Positions 40,251 to 48,788 of a DNA stretch of 64,000 bases are shown here, piece after piece (within the stretch, counting starts at the first letter, position 1; every line of letters starts with the position of its first letter). This stretch comes from an uncultured Prevotellaceae bacterium. Lineage in GTDB: Bacteria; Bacteroidota; Bacteroidia; Bacteroidales; Bacteroidaceae. The position numbers and the translations under genes were made by a program. The notes under the pieces were generated by a model. The model saw only the letters and a program-made list of their open reading frames with translations. It had not been told where the DNA came from and made no database searches. The stretch is from assembly GCA_947167515.1 (NCBI GenBank), contig CAMVIM010000010.1, forward strand, positions 53,568 to 117,567, written 5' to 3'.

Positions 40251-40303
40251 ACGGCGTACCAATTGCATTTGGTACGCCGTTTCTATTGCAATTGGTACGT
40301 CGT
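40251..40303. repeat. Hairpin with two competing right arms downstream of GH51
   Basis: acggcgtaccaa-ttgcat-ttggtacgccgt, then second arm ttggtacgtcgt at 40292-40303. Confidence 0.8.
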
Positions 40304-40398
40304 TCCACTTCACATGCTTTTTCTTGCCTGTTCTTGCTCCTTCGCCGCCAAGGCAGCTTGGAAAAACGATAATTCCCAACAATTGACAATAATTTTAT

Positions 40399-40549
40399 AT
40401 GATTATCCGCAATGATACCACCACATTTTGTGCGAACACGAATCACCCGAATCTACACGAATAAAGGAACTTCCATCATATAAATTCGTGTCAATTCGGG
40501 CGATTCGTGTTCGTTTTTAAGGTTTGGTGGTACGATTGCGGATAATCAT
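40399..40549. repeat. Long imperfect inverted repeat (arms about 65 nt)
   Basis: atgattatccgcaatgataccacca...gaacacgaatcacccgaatctacacgaat versus reverse complement of attcgtgtcaattcgggcgattcgtgttcg...ttggtggtacgattgcggataatcat. Confidence 0.9.
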
Positions 40550-40568
40550 TTAATTTTATCCAATAATG

Positions 40569-40800
40569 ACTCAACTTTCGGGAGTAATAAAAACCACAGA
40601 TTAAGCAGATTAAACAGATTTTCTCCCACTGGTGTTTTAACTATTGAGCCGATTTTTAGGGATTTAACGGATGAGAGTCGTGGACGATTCTTGGATATTC
40701 TAGCCGCATGGGGCTTCGCTGAGAAGCCATAATCTGCAATCCGTCATAAATTGAGTCGAAATAATCCGCTTAATCCGCTTAATCCGTGGTTGAGTTCGAC
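40569..40800 (-). repeat. MITE-like repeat copy 1
   Basis: Terminal inverted repeats aaccac(a/g)gattaagc(a/g)gatta; reverse-complement match to 51550-51806. Confidence 0.85.
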
Positions 40801-40929
40801 CCAAATTTGTTCAATTCTTCCCTTGTTAATTTAAGTTAAATGCTAAAGTTCTGACCCAGAATCTCATGAACTCATGAGTCCATGTAAAGAAATACTCCGT
40901 ACCTTTACAACCCGAAAAGAAAGAAAAAT

Positions 40930-41151
40930 ATGGACTACCAGGAGAAAGCACAGAAGCTGAAGGTGCACATGCGTCCTGGCAAGCGTGCGCTTACCGATGA
41001 AGAACTGGAGAAGGAGCTGGAGGGGCTTCCCTCATGGGATGAGGTGGAACACCCCGACCTGTCAGATGTTGATTACACGCAAGTACAAAAGGCCTTGAGT
41101 GGCAGAGTGATGGTTCTACTTCCGAAAGTTGAATTATCCAATAATTTATGA
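40930..41151 (+). CDS. Small hypothetical protein, 73 aa
   Basis: MDYQEKAQKLKVHMRPGKRALTDEELEKELEGLPSWDEVEHPDLSDVDYTQVQKAL; last residues encoded by repeat sequence. Confidence 0.5.
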   Translation: MDYQEKAQKLKVHMRPGKRALTDEELEKELEGLPSWDEVEHPDLSDVDYTQVQKALSGRVMVLLPKVELSNNL

Positions 41152-41317
41152 TAATTGCCTACCGGCGAGCTGAAGGTTCGTGGCTAATTTGTGATAATTC
41201 GTGTCTTATTTTAACATAAATTCCCATGAATTAGCCACGAATTTATCATGAATTTATAAAATGCATTCGTCGTCACCCCCTATTTTTCACCCCATCCTCA
41301 CTTTTTTTACAAAAAAA

Positions 41318-41349
41318 TTTGGTGATTTCCCAAAAACCCCGTACTTTTG
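41318..41349 (+). promoter_or_regulatory. Bacteroidetes-type promoter for the 1200-aa secreted protein gene
   Basis: TTTG (41318-41321), 20-nt spacer, TACTTTTG (41342-41349). Confidence 0.65.
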
Positions 41350-41471
41350 CCATTTGAATAACAATCGGATAGAATTTGCAGGGGTGCGATAACTTCTCTT
41401 TAACTTCCAAAGAAAGTTTTCAAAACTATACTATAACATACATCAATCTTTATTAACTAAATTAACTTAAC

Positions 41472-44400
41472 ATGAAAAGAAAACTACTTTTGGCGGCACT
41501 ATGTGTCGTCGGTGCTCTGGGATTGAGGGCACAAACAGACGTGACGAGTACGTACATCACGAACCCTGGGTTTGATGCTTGCACAGCGGAAACTTCTGAT
41601 GTTGCCGCCAAAACAATGAAGGACTACTCCTCTAGCGGTTGGACCAGAACCTCTTCGGGCAGTTACGCCACAATTGCCGTAACAGCCTATGGTGGCGGAA
41701 AGAAAGTGGGTAACTCTACTACTCCCAGCACCAAGAAAGACGGGACAACAGTTTCTGGCAATACCCTTGGCATTATAGCAGGATGGGGCGATAACGTCAA
41801 TCTTCAAAGTGGTGATATCACCCTGCCTGCCGGTCAATACACCATTTCTGTTGACCACTATCTTTCTTCATCGACCAGTAATTACGATGGTACCTGTTCC
41901 CGTTTTGGTTTTGTAACAGCCAGTAAATCTTACCTGGTTTCCAGCACAACTTTCACTGCATCTACGTGGACTACCGAGACTGTCACTTTCACTCTGACAG
42001 AATCAACCACGGGCAAGATACAAATTGGCGTACAGGGATTAAACAAAGAAGGAAGTGGATCCCCTGCAGTGTTCTATGATGACATCAAGATTACTTATAC
42101 AGATCCCAATCTTGCTGCTGCCCAAACTAAACTGGATGGATATATCAAGAAAGCAACTGCATTGAACGGCGTATTGAGTGATGCAACTCTTGGTACTGCA
42201 ATCACAACAGCTGAAGGTGTTCGTAGCTCAGCTACCACTTCTTCTGCTTGTAACGATGCCAGTGATGATCTTAGCTCTGCAATTACAACTGCTTTGAATG
42301 GGGCAACTCCTGTTGCGTTGACAAATGGTAATTTCGATACTACACCAAACAATACATTGAATGGTGATAAAACAACTACTTTTGGAGGAACACTTTCTAC
42401 GGCTACATCGAATCCGGATAATACGAAGGACATGACTGCCAATACTGGCGATCATGGGTATCTGTATGATGTAACTAGTTGGACTCAATATTCTAAATTC
42501 AATTCTACAGCTGCTCAAGGCACAACCTCTGAGTATGGAACAGCAATGCCCGCTAATGGGTGGAGTACCAATGGTACAACTCCTCCTGCTACTGACATGC
42601 TTGGAGAAAGTACTGGTGCCGCATTGCACCTCTCTGCTGGTTGGAGCGACCAGGCTCGTTATCAGCAGACCATCAATGAGTTGCCTTCCGGCCGTTATCT
42701 GTTTTATTACGAAGTCATCAATCAATACAGCAATACTGGCATTGCCAGCAACTACACTGGTGTAAGTGGTGCAGCTGGTGACTTCTATGGCACAACCAAT
42801 GGTTTCGTTTTCTCTAGTTTGAGCAGCGCAGCTCAGGGCGAATGGATTGCTCAAGCCTTTGAGTTCGATGTGGCCAAGACTGCCAATATCAACTTTAATG
42901 TTGGTTTCACCACTTCTACGAGTGGTTCTGGGAATGGTGCTAAGCTCTGGATAGACAATGTGCTTGTTTATCGTTTTGCTGATGTTATTGTTACAGAAAG
43001 TGAGGCTAATGCGATTATCTCAAGTGCTGAAGCTTTGGCTGACGTTAAGTTTAACGCTACAGACAAGAGCGACCTTGCTGCCAAGCTTACAGCCTTCAAG
43101 AACGCTAAGAACATTGACAACTACAATGCACTTAATCTTTCTCTTGCTCAGGCAAATACAAGTAAGGGTGTTTATGAGACCCTCGATGCCGCTATAACTA
43201 AGGTGGAGGGCTGGACTGCAACAACAGCAGCAACTGGACTCCGCACGAAATATAATAATGGTGAATATGCAAATGATGTTACTGCTGATGCCATCTATGC
43301 AGAGTATCGTACAGCTGAGATTACGGCTCTGACATCTGCAGATGCTGTGGACTGGACTTCTGTTATCTTTGACCCCAGCTTCGAATCTGGTGGAATGACA
43401 TTCTGGTCTGCTGAAACGCGTACCGACACAGGTGTGAAAGACCAAAGTAACGGAACATATTCGATTACCAGTGGTGACCCTGTTGATGGCTCGAAACTCT
43501 TCAACTCATGGGGCGGTAGCGCAGAGAACAATGTATATCAAACCATCAAGAGCCTGCCTGCTGGCACATATACTTTGACTGCACTTCTTGCTGGTTTCAA
43601 GGATGAGACCCTTGAGCTCGCAGCCAATGAGACAATTGGTAATGTTGTTGTATCAGGTGACAAGACTGTAGGTTATACTGTTAGTGTTAAGTTCACTCTC
43701 GCTGATGCTGCGGATGTTGTCATTAAGGCCAGCAATACGAAGAGCCAAAACGGGAGTGATGCTTCATTCATCAAAGCTGATAACTTCCGACTCTACAAAG
43801 GTGATGTAATGACGAATGATTATACTGCATTGAACACCGCTATCACAAATGCTAAGGCTAAGACACTTGGTTTTGAGAATGGTCAGTATGCTCCTTATAA
43901 CAATGTTGATGCTCTCACGAAACTGGCAGCAGCAAAGGCCGTAAATCAATCTACCCCAATTGCTCAGCCCCTTCTCAATAGCATTGTAGATGATCTGAAT
44001 AATGCTACTTGGACAGCTAACGACGGTGATGTGGATGCTATCTACAATGGTATGTTTGACTCTACCGTAGAAGGTGATTGGGGCTTGACTGGTTGGACTC
44101 GCACCAATGGATGGGGTCAGCAACAGACGGGCCTTTCTGGCGACTATGCTACAGCTTATTACAACCAACCTGGTTCGCTCCAGTATGGTAATAAGGGTCT
44201 CTACACCATGCCACTCGCTGCCGACACTTGGTACACACTTACCTTCGCTTATCGTTCTCATGAGATTAAGGATGGGAAAGGCTCTAACAACAAAGTTACG
44301 GTTTCTGTTCTGAATGGCGAGGATGGTCTTGCTGCAACGGATTTCCCTGGCAATGGATCGACTTCTGAATGGAAGACAGTGACGAAGTACTTCCAAACGG

Positions 44401-45074
44401 GAGCAGCAGGAAACTATGTGCTGACTCTTGCTAATGATGGCAATACTTGGATGACAGGTGTATCGCTGGAGAAAAGAACTCCAGCTAACATCGAGTTGAC
44501 TTCTTCCGCGTACCTGCAAGGCTACAAGACCTTCTACAATGCTGATGGTAACTATCTGGTGGATGACTACACTACCATCTACATTGCAGGGGTTCCAAAC
44601 TCAAATGATAACTATGTGACCATCACTTCTATAGATGGTAATATTGTGCCAAAGAAGACTCCTGTTATCCTGAAGACGAATAAAACAGACTACACCATCA
44701 CGCTCACTCCTGCAACAGTAGGGGCAACTGCTATCACTAATAATGCACTGCAAGTAGCTCAGACAAAAGGCTCTATTGATGATGCTTATGTTCTTGGATA
44801 CTATGATGATGAAGAAGATGATGAAGAAGGAGCCCTTGGCTTCTATAAGTATGAAGCAGATCTCGAGGTCGGTGACGTCTATCTGACAGTTAGTGGTGGT
44901 AATGCACCCGCTCGTATGATCATCGTTGCCGATGGTGAAGCAACTGCCATCAACAGCGTGAAGACCGAGGCTGACAAGGCTAACGAAGCCACCTACAACA
45001 TGGCTGGTCAGCGTGTGAATGGCAGCTACAAGGGCATCGTCATCAAGAATGGTAAGAAGTATATGATTAAGTAA
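41472..45074 (+). CDS. Large secreted modular protein with C-terminal sorting-like tail
   Basis: Signal peptide MKRKLLLAALCVVGALGLRAQ; repeated beta-sandwich-like modules; tail TYNMAGQRVNGSYKGIVIKNGKKYMIK. Confidence 0.8.
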   Translation: MKRKLLLAALCVVGALGLRAQTDVTSTYITNPGFDACTAETSDVAAKTMKDYSSSGWTRTSSGSYATIAVTAYGGGKKVGNSTTPSTKKDGTTVSGNTLGIIAGWGDNVNLQSGDITLPAGQYTISVDHYLSSSTSNYDGTCSRFGFVTASKSYLVSSTTFTASTWTTETVTFTLTESTTGKIQIGVQGLNKEGSGSPAVFYDDIKITYTDPNLAAAQTKLDGYIKKATALNGVLSDATLGTAITTAEGVRSSATTSSACNDASDDLSSAITTALNGATPVALTNGNFDTTPNNTLNGDKTTTFGGTLSTATSNPDNTKDMTANTGDHGYLYDVTSWTQYSKFNSTAAQGTTSEYGTAMPANGWSTNGTTPPATDMLGESTGAALHLSAGWSDQARYQQTINELPSGRYLFYYEVINQYSNTGIASNYTGVSGAAGDFYGTTNGFVFSSLSSAAQGEWIAQAFEFDVAKTANINFNVGFTTSTSGSGNGAKLWIDNVLVYRFADVIVTESEANAIISSAEALADVKFNATDKSDLAAKLTAFKNAKNIDNYNALNLSLAQANTSKGVYETLDAAITKVEGWTATTAATGLRTKYNNGEYANDVTADAIYAEYRTAEITALTSADAVDWTSVIFDPSFESGGMTFWSAETRTDTGVKDQSNGTYSITSGDPVDGSKLFNSWGGSAENNVYQTIKSLPAGTYTLTALLAGFKDETLELAANETIGNVVVSGDKTVGYTVSVKFTLADAADVVIKASNTKSQNGSDASFIKADNFRLYKGDVMTNDYTALNTAITNAKAKTLGFENGQYAPYNNVDALTKLAAAKAVNQSTPIAQPLLNSIVDDLNNATWTANDGDVDAIYNGMFDSTVEGDWGLTGWTRTNGWGQQQTGLSGDYATAYYNQPGSLQYGNKGLYTMPLAADTWYTLTFAYRSHEIKDGKGSNNKVTVSVLNGEDGLAATDFPGNGSTSEWKTVTKYFQTGAAGNYVLTLANDGNTWMTGVSLEKRTPANIELTSSAYLQGYKTFYNADGNYLVDDYTTIYIAGVPNSNDNYVTITSIDGNIVPKKTPVILKTNKTDYTITLTPATVGATAITNNALQVAQTKGSIDDAYVLGYYDDEEDDEEGALGFYKYEADLEVGDVYLTVSGGNAPARMIIVADGEATAINSVKTEADKANEATYNMAGQRVNGSYKGIVIKNGKKYMIK

Positions 45075-45097
45075 CCCTCTAAAACAACGTAAGAACA

Positions 45098-45292
45098 ATG
45101 AAAACAAAAAATGTATATATCACCCCTGTGATGGAAGTTCACAGCGTACAGCTGGAAATGGTGTGTGAGTCCATTCAAATGAAAGAGACCAGCATCACCG
45201 AAAGCAATAAGGGTAGTTTCAGCAAGGCTGCCAACGACCGCCGTTCCGTAAACGAAGACGGTCTGCGCGACTGGAACATCAACCTTTGGTAA
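45098..45292 (+). CDS. Small protein, 64 aa, downstream of secreted protein
   Basis: MKTKNVYITPVMEVHSVQLEMVCESIQMKETS...; directly downstream on same strand, followed by a terminator. Confidence 0.6.
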   Translation: MKTKNVYITPVMEVHSVQLEMVCESIQMKETSITESNKGSFSKAANDRRSVNEDGLRDWNINLW

Positions 45293-45315
45293 AAGGCTCC
45301 AAACGATAAAAGAGA

Positions 45316-45347
45316 AGGGCACCCTCGCATGCGGGGATGCCCTTTTT
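45316..45347 (+). terminator. Intrinsic terminator
   Basis: gggcaccctcgcatgcggggatgccctttttc. Confidence 0.75.
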
Positions 45348-45349
45348 CA

Positions 45350-45445
45350 TTCGTTCCATTTGCCCGCAGGGCGATGTTATAAAAAAACATATTGCTTCGC
45401 AATGATTAAATGAACCTTCAGCTCGACGGAGTCAATGGAAACGAA
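45350..45445. repeat. Cloverleaf-like palindromic repeat, copy A
   Basis: Outer TTCGTTCCATT/AATGGAAACGAA; inner hairpins GCCCGCAGGGC, ATGTT..AACAT, ATTGCTTCGCAAT. Confidence 0.8.
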
Positions 45446-45449
45446 CGGA

Positions 45450-45538
45450 AATTTGTTTAATTCGTTCCATTTGCCCGCAGGGCGATGTTTTTTATTCCAA
45501 CATATTGCTATGCAATGATTAAACGAATTCAACAAATT
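45450..45538. repeat. Cloverleaf-like palindromic repeat, copy B
   Basis: Outer AATTTGTTtAATTCGTT/AACGAATTcAACAAATT; inner GCCCGCAGGGC, ATGTT..AACAT, ATTGCTATGCAAT. Confidence 0.85.
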
Positions 45539-45588
45539 AGTTTTTTCGTTCCGTTCGTTTGTCGGTTTTTCAGAAAGTCTTGTAAAAG

Positions 45589-45689
45589 TTTGGTGATGTT
45601 GAGAGATTCTGTTACTTTTGCCAGCGAAAAATCATAAAAAAGAAAAGGTTGATTTTGTTTGGAAGCTCCAAAGAAAAGCATTACCTTTG
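45589..45689 (+). promoter_or_regulatory. Tandem Bacteroidetes-type promoters upstream of the TA module
   Basis: TTTG 45589-45592 N20 TACTTTTG 45613-45620; TTTG 45658-45661 N20 TACCTTTG 45682-45689. Confidence 0.6.
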
Positions 45690-45706
45690 CAAAAAAGAAT
45701 TATGTT

Positions 45707-45937
45707 ATGGAACAGATGGCAAGAATAAATCCTGCACAATATGAAGTGTTAAACATGCTGTCATGCATCAATAAGGAAGAGGATGTGGCAGCATTGAGGA
45801 CTGTGATTGTACAATTTCTCAATACACGCTTGCAGAATGAGATAGAACGCTTGTGGGATAACGGGACTCTTACGGAAGAGAAGATGTCTAAATGGAGTCA
45901 CGAACACATGCGTACACCATATAAAGGACGTGTATGA
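45707..45937 (+). CDS. Putative antitoxin of PIN-type TA module
   Basis: Small ORF (MEQMARINPAQYEVLNMLSCINKEEDVAALRTVIVQFLNTRLQNEIERLWDNG) overlapping the PIN ORF by ATGA. Confidence 0.75.
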   Translation: MEQMARINPAQYEVLNMLSCINKEEDVAALRTVIVQFLNTRLQNEIERLWDNGTLTEEKMSKWSHEHMRTPYKGRV

Positions 45938-46350
45938 CAAGATATGTAGTTCTTGACACAAATTGCTTGCTGCAATCGCTTTCTCAGAGAAATCGGTATT
46001 ACAAAGTATGGGAAGACTTTGTGATGGGTAAGTATGTGTTGTGCGTGTCGAATGAAATCCTTGAAGAATATGAGGAGATTATATCTTCACACATGTCGCC
46101 AATAGCAGCCCGTTTGGCTGTGGAGACTATTCTTCGTGCCAACAATGTTATTAGGGTTGATGCGCAGTTCCGTTTCAACTTGATAACTACAGATATGGAT
46201 GACAACAAATTTGTGGATTGTGCCATTGTTGCGAATGCCGATTACATTGTGTCAGAAGATAGCCATTTCAATATATTGAAGTCCATTCCTTTTCCTCATG
46301 TCGAGGTGAAGAGATTACACGATTTCTACGAGGAACTTTGTGGCGAATAA
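45934..46350 (+). CDS. Putative toxin-antitoxin system toxin component, PIN family
   Basis: VVLDTNCLLQSLSQRN, NEILEEYEEII, DMDDNKFVDCAIVANADYIVSEDSHF. Confidence 0.9.
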   Translation: MTRYVVLDTNCLLQSLSQRNRYYKVWEDFVMGKYVLCVSNEILEEYEEIISSHMSPIAARLAVETILRANNVIRVDAQFRFNLITTDMDDNKFVDCAIVANADYIVSEDSHFNILKSIPFPHVEVKRLHDFYEELCGE

Positions 46351-46497
46351 GTTGTAGCGTACAAAATCTCTGCTTTTGTTAGTTCAAGGTGCCAACGAAA
46401 GGGAATTTGAGGCGGCGCACGTACCACGATACTCGCGGTGTGTGTCCGACATGACAGACGACGTGTAAGAAAAATTTGTGAACTTTTTCAGAGTTGG

Positions 46498-46535
46498 TTC
46501 TTTCCATTTGCCGCTTGCGGCGATGTTTTTCTTCT
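46498..46535. repeat. Partial cloverleaf-type repeat, copy C
   Basis: gttctttccatttgccgcttgcggcgatgttt. Confidence 0.7.
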
Positions 46536-46751
46536 GTGTCATCCGCTCAATCCGCTAAATCGTGCCAAGGGCACTTGTTTTTATAATCAGAGGGTGTCAA
46601 CTATATACATGACAAGGTCACTGGAACAGGGTGAAAACGAGTGTTGGGAGGGTGAAAAAGGATGTTTTTAGTGTTTGGAAACATTTTTTTTGATGCGATT
46701 ATGATGTTTGGAAACATTTTGCCATCTTTGCAGTTGAGGTCAGTTCGCCCC

Positions 46752-46935
46752 AAATTCGTTCAATTTTAATTTGCCCGCAGGGCGATGTAGTTTTTTATGT
46801 TCTTGCTCCTTCGCCGCCAAGGCGGCTTGGAAAAACGATAATTACCGACAATTACCAAAAATTGGTTTCAATAATAATTATTGGATAAAATTATTGTCAA
46901 CCTTCAGCTCGGCGTAGCCAATTATTGGTAATTGT
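46752..46935. repeat. Composite repeat with cloverleaf-type module (copy D) and flanking inverted repeat
   Basis: ttcgttcaattttaatttgcccgcagggcgatgt; gccgccaaggcggc hairpin; aaaaacgataattaccgacaattacc against ggtaattgttgtttttcg. Confidence 0.75.
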
Positions 46936-47005
46936 TGTTTTTCGAGACACCGCAAGGTGTTGAGTGCAAAAGCATGAGGCTACTTAGCATTCTCTCCACG
47001 GAGTT

Positions 47006-47251
47006 TTCGTTCCATTTGCCGCTTGCGGCGATGTTTTCTCCCTGTTTTGATGTTTTGACTCCTTTTTGATGTTTTGACCTTTTCTGTTGAGGCTTTCCAC
47101 TCTTTCTGTTGTCCCTTTGGGTGGACTGCCGTAAAGCTCACGGGCTTTCCCTCGTTACCCTCGCGAGCTTTGCGGCGCAAAGCCCACACCCGTAACGGCG
47201 GTGGAGTTAAAGAACATATTGCTGCGCAATAATTAAACGAATGGGAACGAA
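47006..47251. repeat. Expanded cloverleaf-type repeat, copy E
   Basis: ttcgttccatttgccgcttgcggcgatgtt ... gaacatattgctgcgcaataattaaacgaatgggaacgaa. Confidence 0.75.
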
Positions 47252-47391
47252 TTTATTTTATGATTTTTTTCGAACACGAATTGACACGAATGGCTTTTTC
47301 GACAAAAGCCCCGTGCGGCGAGCTGAAGGTTCGTGTAATTCGTGCAATTCGTTGTTGAGAAAAATCTGTGTAATCTGCTTAATCCGTGGTG

Positions 47392-48426
47392 TTAGTTTGT
47401 GGAGGATGGGGTGTTGACTGTTCCCCCGTTTGATTGTGCCAGGAACTCGGTGATGTGCTGCCGTAGCCGTTGGTAGATGTCGCAGTCCTTGTATTGGGTG
47501 TTGCGGCGGAGCATCTGGTCGGGTTGGAACTGGCTGTGGGAGTAGCAGGCGAGTTCGTTGTTCATCTGCTGGTTGTTGCCTCGTGCGAGGAGCTTGATGT
47601 CTTTCTCCCGTTCGCGTCGCAGGATGGTGCAGACGGGGGTGAGGGCGGCATCGACCACGTTTTCCATGAGGTGGTGGCCCTGGATGAAGAGGTAGGTGTT
47701 GTCTTTGTGTACGCCGAGCTGGGCCAGTTCCTGCTTGAGGGGGGTGAGCTTGCCTTTGGCGTCCTTCACGTGCTGCTGGAGCCATGCGAGCTTGCGGTTC
47801 ACCTGCCGGCGCACCCGTTCGAGGGCGTCGAGGGGCTTGTAGATGTTGAGCTGCTCGACGGACACGATGTTGTTGAAGTTGGTGAGGGGGAAGTCGTTGA
47901 AGCGTCCCTTGCGATGGAGCCAGATGAGCCAGATGAAGAGTTCGTAGATGATTTCGGAGTACTGCCGCAGGTATTCCTCGAAGTTGAAGAGGTTGCGGTC
48001 GTTGAGGGTGGCCATCACGCACACGTTGTGGAGTGAGGGTGCATAGCACTGGTAGCTCTCGATGGAGTAGGCGTAGGTGTGGATGACGTAGGGGTTGTTG
48101 AGCATGCGGGCTGACGAGGGGGTGTGTCCTTGCAGCAGGTAGTCGAGGTCGGCATCCACACAGGCTATCATGTAGCCGCCCAACGACTCGCCGAGACGGT
48201 TCATCAGGGCGGTTTTCTTGCCTCGGTTGAGGTTGGTGCGTGAGGGGAGCATCACCTCGAAGGCGGTCTGTTGGTCCTCAAACTCGCTGAGCACGCTGCG
48301 CCAGAAGAAGATGTCGTCGTAGGACTCTACATAGGCGACAATCTTCCGCTTCTTCGTCTGGGGACGCAATCGGTTGGCTGCCTCGATATAGGCGGAACTG
48401 ATGTTGGAAAGCAGATGACGAGCCAT
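47392..48426 (-). CDS. DUF4435 domain protein (Toprim-like)
   Basis: KIVAYVESYDDIFFWRSVL, MIACVDADLDYLL; downstream of an AAA ATPase on the same strand. Confidence 0.85.
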   Translation of the reverse strand: MARHLLSNISSAYIEAANRLRPQTKKRKIVAYVESYDDIFFWRSVLSEFEDQQTAFEVMLPSRTNLNRGKKTALMNRLGESLGGYMIACVDADLDYLLQGHTPSSARMLNNPYVIHTYAYSIESYQCYAPSLHNVCVMATLNDRNLFNFEEYLRQYSEIIYELFIWLIWLHRKGRFNDFPLTNFNNIVSVEQLNIYKPLDALERVRRQVNRKLAWLQQHVKDAKGKLTPLKQELAQLGVHKDNTYLFIQGHHLMENVVDAALTPVCTILRREREKDIKLLARGNNQQMNNELACYSHSQFQPDQMLRRNTQYKDCDIYQRLRQHITEFLAQSNGGTVNTPSSTN

Positions 48427-48460
48427 AACTCTTAACTTTTAACTCTTCACTCTCAACTGT

Positions 48461-48788
48461 TAATTATTGAAGTTTCGGGAGTTTTTTTGAACCACGGATT
48501 ACACGGATTACACAGATTGGCTTCGCCTTTCTCCTTCGCACCTCGGTCAATCAAGCTAGCTTGTTGACACTCGGTTTGGCGTCGGTTTTTCTTCGCTTAT
48601 GAGTAAGCTATTACACAGATTCTATTTTGATTGCACAGATTCAGAGTCGTGGACGACTCTTGTAATCATCCGGATGGGCTTTCGCCAAGAAAGCAGTAAA
48701 TCCGTGTAATCTGTCAAAATCAGAAGGATTAAATCTGTGTAATCTGCTTAATCTGTGGTTCTATTTAACTTCCGAAAGTTGAATTAAT
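48461..48788. repeat. MITE-like repeat copy 3 between the AAA and DUF4435 genes
   Basis: taattattgaagtttcgggag...aaccacggattacacggatt ... aatctgcttaatctgtggttctatttaacttccgaaagttgaattaatta. Confidence 0.8.

Noticed and set aside
46438-46671. 77-aa ORF between the PIN gene and operator-like sites
   Set aside because: Composition (MCVRHDRRRVRKICELFQSWFFPFAACGDVFLL) follows repeat sequence translated by chance, with no upstream signals
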